From positions 24,131,968 through 24,195,967 of the forward strand of contig NC_036456.1 of NCBI RefSeq assembly GCF_002775205.1: 64,000 nt of DNA. The letters run 5' to 3'. How positions within the stretch are numbered: the stretch's first letter is position 1; every line of letters begins with the position of its first letter. This document shows, piece after piece, positions 11,186 to 21,663 of this stretch. The notes beneath the pieces were generated by a model that searched no databases, had not been told where the DNA came from, and saw only the letters and a list, made by a program, of their open reading frames with translations. Made by a program: the position numbers and the translations under genes. The stretch is from Xiphophorus maculatus (lineage: Eukaryota > Chordata > Actinopteri > Cyprinodontiformes > Poeciliidae).

Positions 11186-12186
11186 CAAAAAATAAACATT
11201 GTTGCTGAATCTCTGCTCTGTGTTTATTACCAGTATCTGTAATTTCCTGTAAATAAAACTGATGATCTTAAAGAATCGACCTGAAACTTCAAACTCATCA
11301 ACTCTAAAAAAACCAAACCTGAAAACTGGATCAGGAACCAGGGAGGAACAGATGGGCTCTGCTGTGGACTGCTGCTGTTTATATATATATGAAGGTTTTC
11401 CTGATTGACTTTGTTTCAAACTGAAGGTTTTATTCCAGTCTCTGTTTCCAGCCAGGCCGGGGTTGTAAGTATGTAAATCTATTCTGTCACACAGTCTTCT
11501 ACTAAACAGAAAAAAGAAAAAGACAATTATTGTGGTAAATAAACTTTATTATATCTGAAATTCGATCCAGATCATCAATACCTTTTCTATTATCCAAAGC
11601 ATAAAAATCATATCAAAGAAAAACTGACAAAAAAAGACTTGGGTAAAAATTATAATTCACAGTAACTAAGAAGAATATGCAGATTTTTAAACAAAAAGGG
11701 AAAACATGTCAGATTTCATCATTATTTAGCACAATTTCCTTCCTCAATCAGAACCTTTTAGAAAAATAAATGGTGGATGATATTTAGATTCAAGTTTAGA
11801 AAACATTATTACTCTCTAGGGGCCATTAATTTGTGACCCTACAAGCACATGCAGTAACAGGTAACATATCTATTTCATCCAATCATTAAAATAAACCAAA
11901 TAAGAACAAAGGATAAACACAAAATAAAGACTCCAAAACGTTCCAAGTCTAAATCTGAAAGCATTAAATCCGTTGCTCCTTTAAGAAGCTACAAATATCT
12001 CACTTATCCTCTTTAAAAAAAAATAATGCTAACATAAAACTGCTAGAATAAAGTGAATGTTGAAGTGTTTTAACTAAATCTCCCATTTGAAATGCGTTTT
12101 AAACAAACCTGCTACAATTAAATATGCAATACAGTTTTAATTACTCTGTCTCCAAACAGCAAATTACTAAGAATTTTGGCACTTGA

Positions 12187-12241
12187 GGTTCACATTATGC
12201 CATCAAACTGAGTTCTCATGTGAACAGTTAAATTTATTTTT
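12187..12241 (-). pseudogene. Relic last finger of ZNF-4 beyond the MITE
   Basis: Downstream of the MITE on the minus strand the text AATTTAACTGTTCACATGAG and a GATGGCATAAT-like tail matches the final finger and stop of ZNF-6. It is the cut-off C-terminal end of the ZNF-4 exon. Copy 1 has the same relic near 5107-5163. Confidence 0.7.
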
Positions 12242-12547
12242 TCTGCGATGCATCGACTGCAGTTTTCTTGCCGATCGCCGACGACCAGTCTTTAAAAAAC
12301 CTGATATACCATTTTGAATTTTGGGCAACACCAATTTTTTTGTCTGAAATGTCAGTAAATGTAGCAAGAAACTTGCTGAGCTGGCAACTGTAGAGTGACT
12401 ATTGTGAATTACGAATGTGCAGACATAACTTTTGACTAATAGTCAAACCTCTCAAGGGAGAGCAGAAGAGGACAGTCTGTGATTATCGGCTGATCACAGA
12501 TCTCCAAAAATTAAGAAAAGTGACACTGATAAATCAGTGCATCCCTA
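12242..12547 (-). mobile_element. hAT-type MITE supplying the ZNF-4 stop codon
   Basis: About 305 bp bounded by TAGGGATGCACTGAT on the minus strand and a decayed inverted partner (GATGCATCGACTGCAG) at the other end. The terminal TAG (12545-12547) is the stop codon of ZNF-4. The site is the HTGEK linker; the bases GTGAGAAG there fit an 8-bp target duplication, best preserved at the ZNF-5 copy. It contains no gene. Confidence 0.8.
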
Positions 12548-15500
12548 CTTCTCACCTGTGTGAATTTTCAAGTGAGCAGTAAGATTTTTTTTATGAGAGA
12601 AACTTCTTTTACAGGTCCCACACGAGAAAGACTTCTCGCATGTGTGAGTTCTCATGTGAGAAGCTAAATGGTATTTTTGAGCAAAACTTTTTGCACAGAT
12701 CCCACATGAGAAAAGCTTCTCACTTGTGTGAGTCATTATGTGCTGACGTAAACCAGATCGACATGTAAAGGCTTTTCCACAATTCCCACATGGAAAAGGC
12801 TTCTCACCTGTGTGAGTTCTCATGTGAGCAGTTAAATGTATGTTACGAGAGAAACGTCTTCCACATGTGCCACAAGAGAAAGGCTTCTCACCCATGTGAG
12901 TTCTCATGTGAGCAGTTAAAATTGTTTTACGAGTGAAACTTCTTCCACATGTCCCACATGAGAAAGAATTTTTGCCCGTATGAGACTTCATGTGAGAAGT
13001 TAAACGGTGTTTTCCAGCAAAACTTTTTCCACAGGTCTCACATGAGAACGGCTTTTCACCTGTGTGAGTTCTCATGTGATTAACTAAGTCAGATTTATTC
13101 AAGCAATTTCTTCGACCGGTGCTACAAGAGAAAGTTTTCTCACCCATGTGAACTCTCATGTGAACAGTTAAACTGTTTTTATGAGTGAAACTTTTTCCAC
13201 AAGTCCCACATGAGAACGGCTTTTCACCTGTGTGAACTCTGATGTGACTAACCAAGTCAGGTTTCCTCCGGAAACTTTTTCCACAGGTCCCACATGAGAA
13301 AGGCTTCTCACCTGTATGAATCGTCATGTGATCAAGTAACTGAGATTTAGACGCAAAACTTTTTCCACAGGTTGTGCACGTGTAAGGCTTCTCACCTGAG
13401 TGAATTCTCATGTGTCTGTTTAAAGTGCCATTTAGATGGAAACTTTTTCCACAAGCAGCACATGTGAACGGTTTTTCACCTGTATGAATTCTCATGTGAT
13501 TAGTTAAACGACTCTTGTAACGGTATCTTTTCCCACAGGTTAAACATATGAAAAGTTTCTTAGCCATGTGAGTTGTCATGTGCGTCATGAAGGAATTGTT
13601 TTGAGAAAAGGTTTTGTCACAAATTTTACTAGAATATAGTTTTTGGTTTGGCTGAGCTTTCTTGTGTGTTTTCTGTTTTGAAGTCTCAGTCTCCTGTTTC
13701 AGCACAAGCTGCTCTTCATCCTGACTGATGCAGAGTTGCTTCTCTTCCTCTTTGAACTGTTGAGGTTCTAATTCCTCTTGCTCCTGTTTTATCTGCAGAG
13801 GTTCTGGTTCCTCTTCCTCCTGTTTCATCTGCAGAGGTTCTGGTTCCTCTTCCTCCTGTTTCATGTGCAGAGGTTCTGGTTCCTCTTCCTCCTGTTTCAT
13901 GTGCAGAGGTTCTGGTTCCCCTTGCTCCTGTTTCATCTGCAGAGGTTCTGGTTCCTCTTGTTCCTGTTTTATCTGCAGATGTTCTGGTTCTTCTTGATTT
14001 AAAGTGAAGTTTTCCTCCTGGTTGCTGAGCTCATTGAGAACCTCCTCCTCTTTACACGCCCACCGTTGTGGGAGCGCTGGACAAAAAGACAAAAAAAAGC
14101 TTTTAAATGTGAGTCCAACAATGAAAAATTCATTTTAATTTATTGATGCATCTAAACAGGACTTTTTAAGGGTTTTCTAAAATAACAAACTCAACAAATG
14201 TATGTCTTCTGAACAGAATGGAACTAGATGTGAGTCAATATATTATATCATGGACTTCTGGGTGAACAAGCAAGGTGGCAATAGTTTTTCCTGGTAGCCC
14301 CGAGACAAATTTTCCAAAAAGCCTTTTTCCTCTATGTAGAACTATACGGTTGCTGCCTTCAATAGAACCAGCTCCCTCTTCTACATCACTCCATAGCTTC
14401 TCCCTCCAAAACTGCAGACACAGCGCCTTGCGAAAGTATTCGGCCCCCTTGAACTTTTCAACCTTTTGCCGCTTTTCAGGCTTCAGAAATAAAGATCTAA
14501 AATTTTTATTACTTTGGGTAAAATCAACAAGTGGGACACAATCTTGAAGTGGAACAAAATATATTGAATATTTTATACTTTTTTAGCAAATGAAAAACTG
14601 CAAAGCGGGGCGTACAATATTATTCTGCCCCTTTACTTTCAGTGCAGCAAACTCACTCCAGAAGTTCAGTGAGGATGTCTGAATGGTCCAACGTTGTCCT
14701 AAATGACTGGTGCTGATAAATAGAATCCACCTGTTTCATATAAATGCACCTTCATATAATAAATAATCTGGGGACTGGCTTTTCCCCAGATTATTTAGTC
14801 TAACAGCCATTCGACTACCTGTTTTATGGATTCGAGTATGACAACAAATACCAAAATAAAAATAGTCTTCAGCGAACTTGTGTGCTTGCATTAACAAAAT
14901 AAAATCCCGCCATAGTTTACCAGTAATAAAACAGAGATGCCTTCCAGTGCCAACACTTGGAAATATGCAGTTCGGCCAGCCGGACAGTGAATCTTTAAGA
15001 CGTTAACTCCTCTGAAAGATCTGCTTCGTCCAAACCGGGGTGTTACATCATATTCTGTGACCTTTGTACATTGTGACTGTAGGAGGCGCTGTTGCAGCTT
15101 TACGCCATCCTTTCTATACTTATGGACACAGAATATGATAGCGCTTGTCATGTAATGGGACCACTCTGTAAAATAAATATTTAAACTATTCTGCTAACTC
15201 TCTCCTTCCTCAGTAACTATCTGACCATTAGTATCGTGACGTTACTTTTTATAATTTGGAAGAATAATAAAATAATATTGTCGTTGGTTTTCACAATTAT
15301 TCAAGAAAAGAAAATAATTTTTTTTTTTAATTAATTTGATTGCACTTTTAGCAAAGCTTTTTTTATTCACAAATGTAAATTTAATAAAAATATTTCTTGT
15401 TTAGAGACTTTTAAAATGGACCCGTTTAACTACTTTCAGCTACTCTTTCATTCAAACATCGGTAAGGCAATTAATACACTCGGTGTATTGCCTAACTTCA

Positions 15501-15985
15501 ATTTATGTACATGATGTTGCAATAGCCCCTGGCCGATGTTACTACTTTAATAAGGCATATTGTTTTTGTATATTTAGTGTACTGAGTTCTTTAAAAAAAT
15601 AAAATAAAGAAGAAGAAGAAGAAGTCATAATTCAGGTCACAACTGATCATTCTAAAGCTAAATATGTAATGTTTTCAGACGGAGAGGATTTATTATTCAG
15701 AGTCTTTTGGTTTGGTGTAACACTCCTTTAAATAGGTTTACGAGTTCAGCGTAGCCACAAAGAGCTTTATCTAACTTGTCTCATCAATATTATTAAAAAG
15801 TAAAGGTTTTTCATACATATTCTGTGTACGTTTATCATCGGTATCCGGGTAAAATCCATCAGTCTGCGCTGATCCTCCATCTCTTCCTCCATCTTAACGT
15901 TGATTTCTTTCCACTCTGTGAATGTTTCTCCAGCAGGAGTTACCTGCTCGTTCATAAACTCTCTCTGAGGCGGAACTGAAGACAT
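12545..15985 (-). CDS. ZNF-4: C2H2 zinc-finger protein, two exons
   Basis: Exon 1 is 15817-15985 (169 nt; [20 protein letters not shown] domain) and exon 2 is 12545-14076, joined in phase 1 to about 566 residues. The donor is AT|GTATGA instead of the usual AG|GTACG; the last exon base G is a T. Order: N-terminal domain 1-56, acidic repeat of six units about 86-158 (LHMKQEEEEPEP type), the [10 protein letters not shown] block, then 13 finger positions from about residue 205. Finger 1 lacks its first Cys (YSSKIC) and finger 7 lacks its second (CSTGRRN), leaving 11 intact. It ends HTGEK, with the stop given by the MITE. A promoter box lies at 16092-16160. Nuclear DNA-binding regulator by family; target unknown. 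Confidence 0.85.
14421..14755. mobile_element. Fish interspersed DNA-transposon fragment in ZNF-4 intron
   Basis: Starts CAGCGCCTTGCGAAAGTATT, an opening I recognise from an abundant fish DNA-transposon-derived repeat, and continues for about 330 bp in the familiar wording. I cannot name the superfamily with certainty and see no transposase frame. The remainder of the intron (14760-15816) shows no gene; a short stretch near 14870-14925 resembles 23645-23690 in the ZNF-5 intron. Confidence 0.5.
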
Positions 15986-16091
15986 TTTCACTGAAAACAC
16001 GAAAATATTTACAGAAAACACCAAACTCGTCTTCAGACATCCGTCTCACAAAAGAAAAGCTAATGCTATCCCGTATGCTCTGTTTTTATCT

Positions 16092-16160
16092 TTCGTGTGT
16101 TTCACTCTGGCTGTACTGAAGCAACAGTAAACGAATTTTAGTTCCGCTTTGAATTTTCCG
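16092..16160 (-). promoter_or_regulatory. Conserved ZNF promoter box (ZNF-4, minus)
   Basis: Minus-strand block AATTCAAAGCGGAACTAAAA, then AGTACAGCCAGAGTGAAACAC, about 110 bp upstream of the ZNF-4 ATG. A TATA-like GATAAAAACAGAGC follows at about 16077-16090. The role is inferred from conservation across the cluster. Confidence 0.55.
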
Positions 16161-16577
16161 CTTTGAGACTCCTCTTTTAATATACTGTTTTATTAAATAA
16201 ATTAGTGTTTTTGAGATGTCCATTGTTAGCGTAATTTTAGAAAATATTTTTTTTTAGTTGTTTGTATAGTTTTGTGTGGAAATATTGGCCTATTTAACAG
16301 CAAAGTTACGTTCATGTGACTCTTATTGTATTTTCAACCTATTGGAAATTAGTCAGGGTTTAGATGAGAACGGACAATTCTACCATTTTCAAGGTTTTGA
16401 TGATCTTCGTAAGTCAGAAATGTTGGTTTGTGATAACTCGAGACCAAGAATAAGTATCGAGTGTCAGATTAGATTGAAACAACACTGACCATGAAATTTT
16501 GCAATAATTAATAAAGTGCTGCTTGAGTGAACATCACTTATGTCTGCTAGGTATCTAAGAGTGATAGTTCATTAGAG

Positions 16578-16663
16578 CAGCGGTCCCCAACCTTTTTAGT
16601 CGCGCGGACCGGTCAGCCCTTCAGCACCAGTACCGGTCCGTGGACCAGTGGTTGGGACCACTG
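16578..16663. mobile_element. 86-bp hAT MITE with perfect 8-bp target duplication
   Basis: The element begins CAGCGGTCCCCAACC and ends GGTTGGGACCACTG, an imperfect terminal inverted repeat of hAT type. It is flanked by CATTAGAG on both sides (16570-16577 and 16664-16671). Paralogous sequence at about 34558-34571 and, inverted, near 26444-26456 has a single CATTAGAG and no element, giving empty sites. Confidence 0.9.
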
Positions 16664-17284
16664 CATTAGAGTAAACTCCTTTTCATTTATTTATTTCAGT
16701 ATCTCAGTTCACCTCAGTGTATATATAATAATTACACACAGACTAATGTTTTCAAGCTTTTTCAGTTAATTATGATGTTTTATGCTTTTTATTAATTAGA
16801 TTTTTAGATAGATAGATTTTTATTAGAGACTCAGAGTCCAAATTACGTAAAAAAGAAAACAAGACGATAAAAGAATAAAAAGTACAATAAAAAACATCTC
16901 CTAACCATTCAGAAGGCAATCATACCAATGTCTCCAGAGTATAGATGAGTATTTTACTGCACTATATTTAACATTAGTCAACAGTAGGATAATTCTATTA
17001 TTAGACTCGTTTAACGACAAATATGTTTATGCATAAGCTTTCTTAAAACAGCCATCAAAGTGATGATGCAAGCAGATACAAACAGTTCACTGGCTCTGGT
17101 CCATCTGGGTTTATTTAACAAAAGTCATAGTGCATCATTATAGGCCACCTTCAATCTTTGAAGACTGGCTTTTTTAAAATAGCACTACAAATGTGGAGTA
17201 AACAGTGATGTACAATATGAACCAAACATTGTTTTGAATGAAAGCTTTATTTATTAAAGTTTTTTTTAAAATATTACACTTCTA

Positions 17285-17440
17285 ATATTTAAACTGCGAC
17301 AGACTGGCAACCTGCGCAGGGTGCTCGTTAATAAACGAGCACCCTGTGCTCGTTTATCGCCCGCTTCTTGCCCGAAATGTCTCGCTGGAGTTAGGCACTC
17401 CTCCTGACCCCATTAGGGAGGAGTGTAAGAAAATGGAGGT
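17285..17440 (+). mobile_element. Short LINE-tail-like repeat with internal hairpin
   Basis: The CTGCGACAGACTGGCAACCT wording and the ending near GTAAGAAAATGG match the 3'-tail repeat also present at 27617, 43139 and 55402. This copy carries an inverted repeat around 17319-17346 (GGGTGCTCGTT and its complement) that the others lack. Flanks 16500-17960 are paralogous to 34490-35230 and show no gene. Confidence 0.5.
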
Positions 17441-18393
17441 TTAATAAAAAAACATTTTATATCAGAAATGTGGCACAGAAGCACCTTCATTCTGCCACCT
17501 ACTGACAAGAACCTGATACTACACCTACACTGTTTCAGCTAAAACAGCTGTTGTAGAAAACAGTGACTCGGCTATTTTTCTGCAATCTGTGCTTCTGAAA
17601 TAATTTCAATGGATTTCAAATATTCATATGCTGGAGTATGTTTAAACAGTCATGTTCAATAAGATGGAATATTAAGTTTATTTCAGTAGCTCAGTCAGTT
17701 CAGTGAGTGAAACATGATTAGAATATTACACCAACAAATAAGAACATTTTATTTCAGAAATGTGGATTTGAAGTCAGTTATCCAAAAAGCTTTTTTAATC
17801 TTACAAAATAACCTCATTGGAAAGTATAATTCATTGAATGTAAGTCTTCTTAGTCCATATAACAGTGCCTAAACTTATTTTTGCACATCAGGTTGTAGTT
17901 TATAGGTTCTGATATAGTTTTAAAACTAAATGGTTTACGACCTCAGTTATTTTAGAGGAACATATAGTTCTGTTGTTTTTCCTGACTATTCTGTGGAGAA
18001 TAAAATATCAAAAATAGAACCAGAAAAATATAATTGTAGTTTAAGCACATTATTTAAATACATTTGCATAGATTTTATTTTTCCTCTATAGAAATATTGC
18101 ATAGAAGTATGAAAATAACCAGAAACACCTTCACGTTATACTGATGAGATTTACGAACAGATTAAAGACAAGATAGGAATTTTTTGGGAACTCAAAGACT
18201 CAGGAATAATCTGTTCCAGCAGGAAATAATAAATAATTAGAATGATAAATTATGGCTCATATTTTGTGTTCTCTTTTATTTGTATAAATATAGAACAAAG
18301 TCTATTAAGTGTTGATTGAAAAATTAATATTGACTTAATTAAAATTCATGCAATGTTAAGGAGGAAGAGACGGGCTCTGTGGACTGCTGCTGT

Positions 18394-18411
18394 TTATATA
18401 TATATATATAA
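18394..18411. repeat. (TA)n tract, left border of R4-clade LINE
   Basis: A short TA run that continues as (TA)n at 20803-20843 on the other side of the LINE. In paralogous copies (4257-4268 and 11379-11391) the same context is uninterrupted, so this is the split target site. Confidence 0.85.
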
Positions 18412-20801
18412 AATTCCCTTCTCACCCACCCACCGCGGGTGGTTCTTATCCTCTGAGCTCGGGTCCTCTACCAGAGGCCTGGGAGATTGAGGGTTCTGCG
18501 CAGTATCTTGGCTGTGCCAAGGACTGCACATTTCTGGACTGAGATGTCTGATGTTGTTCCTGGGATCTGTTGTAGCCATTGGTCCAGTTTGGGGGTGACT
18601 GCCCTGAGGGCCCCGATGACCACAGGCACCACTGTGGTATTCACCTTCCAGGCCCTCTCCAGTTGCTCCCTGAGGCCCTGGTATTTCTCTAGTTTCTCGT
18701 GCTCCTTTTTCCTGATGTTGCAGTCGCTTGGTATTGCTACATCTACCACAACGGCTTTCCTCTGTTGTTTATCCACTACGACAATGTCTGGTTGGTTTGC
18801 CATTACCATTTTGTCTGTCTGGATCTGGAAGTCCCACAGGATCTTAGCTCTGGCGTTCCCCGCCACCTTTGGGGGTGTTTCCCACTTTGATCTCGGGGTT
18901 TCCAGTCCATATTCTGCACAGATGTTTCTGTACACTATGCCTGCAACTTGGTTATGTCGTTCCATGTACGCTTTCCCTGCCAGTATCTTGCACCCTGCTG
19001 TTATGTGCTGGACTGTCTCAGGGGCCTCCTTGCACAACCTACACCTTGGGTCTTGTCTGGTGTGGTATATCTGGGCCTCTATTGCTCTGGTGTTTAGGGC
19101 CTGTTCCTGGGCGGCCAGGATGAGGGCCTCTGTGCTGTCCTTGAGTCCAGCTTTTTCCAGCCATTGGTAGGATTTACTGATATCAGCCACTTGGGTTATT
19201 TGCTGGTGGTACATCCCATGTAGGGGCTTGTCCTGCCATGATGGTATCTCTGGCACCTCAACCTCCGTTCCCTGTTGTCTGAGATATTCACTGAGCACAT
19301 TGTCTGTTGAGGCTTTGTCCCTGATGTATTTATGGATCTTAGTTGTTTCGTCCTGGACTGTGGTTCTCACACTCACTAGTCCTCTGCCTCCTTCCTTGCG
19401 GCTCGTGTATAGTCTCAGGGTGCTGGATTTGGGATGGAACCCTCCATGCATTGTTAGTAGTTTTCTAGTCTTAATATCCATGGCTTTTATCTCCTCCTTT
19501 GGCCAGCTAATTATTCCAGCAGGGTATCTGATTACTGGCAGGGCATAGCTGTTTATCGCACGGATTTTGTTCTTGCCATTGAGCTGGCTTCTCAGGACTT
19601 GCCTTATTCGTTGGAGGTATTTAGCTGTGGCTCCTTTCCTTGTGACCTCATCGAGGTTGCCATTTGCTTGTGGTATACATAGGTACTTGTAACTGTCCTC
19701 TATGTCTGCTATTGTTCCTTCTGGGAGTGAGACCCCTTCTGTGCGGATGACCTTCCCCCTCTTGGTGATCAGCCGACCACACTTCTCTAGTCCGAATGAC
19801 ATCCCAATGTCCGTGCTGTAGATCCTGGTGGTGTCAATCAGTGAGTCGATGTCTCGCTCACTCTTGGCATACAGCTTGATGTCATCCATGTAGAGAAGGT
19901 GACTGATGTTGGCCCCATTTTTGAGTCAGTATCCGTAGCCAGTCTTGTTGATAATTTGGCTGAGGGGGTTCAGGCCTATGCAGAACAGTAGCGGGGACAG
20001 AGCATCTCCTTGGTATATGCCACATTTGATGGACACTTGTGCAAGTGGTTTGCAGTTGGCTTCAAGGGTGGTTTTCCACAGCCTCATCGAGTTTGCAATG
20101 AAGGCTCTCAGAGTCCTGTTGATGTTATACATCTCTAAGCATTCAATGATCCAAGTATGCGGCATTGAGTCATAGGCTTTCTTGTAATCAATCCAAGCCA
20201 TGCACAGGTTGGTGTGTCGGGTTTTGCAGTCTTGGGCACTACGAGGAGTTGGTGTTTGGCTCCTCTGCTATTTACACCAATACCTTTCTGTGCCGTGCTC
20301 ATGCGTTTATCCATGTGTTTGCTTATCTTGGCCGCTATGATGCCTGACATGAGCTTCCATGTTGTGGAGAGGCAGGTTATTGGTCGGTAGTTGGGTGGGA
20401 CTGGACCCTTTGATGGATCCTTCTGGATTAGGATTGTTCGCCCTTCAGTTAACCATTCAGGGTGAGTCCCACTTTGTAGCAGCTGGTTCATTTGGCCTGC
20501 CAGTCAGTCATGGAGGGCAGTGAGTTTCTTTAGCCAGTAGGCATGGATCATGTCAGGCCCTGGTGCTGTCCAGTTTTTCATACCTCAGACTCTTTCTTGG
20601 ACATCTGTCACAGTGATGGTTACCAAGGCTTGCTCAGGAAGGTTACTATGGTCCTCTCGTAGAGAGATCAACCAATGTGCATTGCTGTTGTGTGACGCCT
20701 CCCTTTCCCATATGCCTGTCCAGTATTGTTCAGTCTCCAGCCTTGGTGGGTCTACTCTGTTGTTATTACCCTGCCATTGAGAGTACACCTTAGCTGGTCG
20801 A

Positions 20802-20802
<1 letters not shown>
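18412..20802 (-). mobile_element. R4-clade (Dong/Rex6-like) non-LTR retrotransposon, 5'-truncated, broken
   Basis: The minus strand encodes reverse transcriptase followed by the restriction-enzyme-like endonuclease typical of the R2/R4 group. Visible parts: PPNYRPITCLSTTWK and WIDYKKAYDSMPHTW palm blocks, GDALSPLLFCIGLNPLS, catalytic YMDD near 19893, a CCHC motif (CRLCKE...HITAGC) near 19010-19050, and the nuclease core PDIVVVD...KAVVVDVAIP near 18720-18800. The C-terminal frame is 18468-19889; a TGA just upstream at about 19926 and a frameshift near 20200-20240 break the rest, and a stop lies near 20505. It abuts TA repeats at both ends, consistent with the known preference of Dong-type elements for simple repeats. 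Non-functional as it stands. Confidence 0.85.

Positions 20803-20843
<41 letters not shown>
20803..20843. repeat. (TA)n microsatellite, right border of R4-clade LINE
   Basis: About 20 TA units directly next to the 5'-truncated end of the LINE, followed by TGAAGGTTTTCCTGAT, which matches the flank right of the short TA tract at 4257-4268 and 11379-11391. Confidence 0.9.
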
Positions 20844-20846
<3 letters not shown>

Positions 20847-21299
20847 GGTTTTCCTGATTTAGTTTGTTTCAAACACAAGGTTTTATTCCAGTCTTCTACT
20901 AAACAGAAAAAAGAACAAGACCATCTTTATGATACTTTATTATCTAAAATTATATAAAAACTTTCAATCATTTTCCATCTGAAATTCAAATCCATATCAT
21001 AAATACATTTTCTAAGCAGAAAAATCATTAAAACCATGTCAAAGAAATGCATCCATTTCTCCAAATCATTGAAATAAAAAAAAAATACAAAGGATAAACA
21101 CAATAAAGGTTTCAAAATTTTAGAAGTCTAAATCTTAAAGCATTCAAACTCATTGTTTCTTTAAGAGACAATTTCTTCCTTAGTTTCATTAAATAAAATG
21201 GAAATATAAAATTGCCAGAACAAAATATGTTGGTTGCAATCACTCCACTTCCAAACAGCAAGTTACTGAGAATCTTACTTGAGGTTCACATTGTGCCAT

Positions 21300-21444
21300 C
21301 AAACCTGTGTGAGTTCTCATGTGAACGGTTACATTTCTAATGAGTGAAACTTTTTCTACAGGACCTACAAAAGAAAGGCTTCTAACCCATGTGAATCTTC
21401 ATGTGATGACGTAAACTGGATCTACACACACAACATTTTCCTCA
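21300..21444 (-). pseudogene. Relic fingers of ZNF-5 beyond the MITE
   Basis: On the minus strand past the MITE the sequence still reads finger-like blocks: an RSSLRHHMKIHMG helix, then KPFFCRSCRKSFTH with in-frame stops, then a tail matching the family C-terminus. At least two fingers were cut off from ZNF-5 by the insertion and have since decayed. Confidence 0.75.
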
Positions 21445-21452
21445 CTTTTCAC

Positions 21453-21663
21453 TAAGGGTGCACCGATTGCAAAAGTGCAGACATGACCTGGTGGGCCGGT
21501 CTAATAGTCAAACCTCTCAACGGAGCAGAAGACAAATGCTCAGGTCAATAAAATTGGGGGATCAGATCGGCTTCACATGCATGTTTCTGCTGATCACCAA
21601 TGTCCCAAAATTAAGAAAATCAACATAGATTAATCGGCTGGCTGATAAATCAATGCACAGCTA
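21453..21663 (-). mobile_element. hAT-type MITE at the ZNF-5 C-terminus with 8-bp target duplication
   Basis: 211 bp from TAAGGGTGCACCGAT to ATCAATGCACAGCTA, imperfect terminal inverted repeats. Flanks are CTTTTCAC (21445-21452) and CTACTCAC (21664-21671); against the undamaged CTTCTCAC of ZNF-4 this is an 8-bp duplication with one change on each side. It sits in the same codon of the finger linker as in ZNF-4, so the insertion predates the gene duplication. Confidence 0.85.

Larger units (their letters stand above)
7055..12590. repeat. Tandem segmental duplication, copy 2
   Basis: Second copy of the unit at 1-5510, carrying ZNF-2 exon 2 and the 3' end of ZNF-4. Differences from copy 1 are scattered substitutions, small indels and two extra units of the coding 36-bp repeat. 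In this copy the minus-strand gene is still complete, so it shows what copy 1 has lost. Confidence 0.95.

Noticed and set aside
18487-19548. Long plus-strand frames opposite the R4-clade LINE
   Set aside because: Antisense of the minus-strand reverse transcriptase and endonuclease frame.
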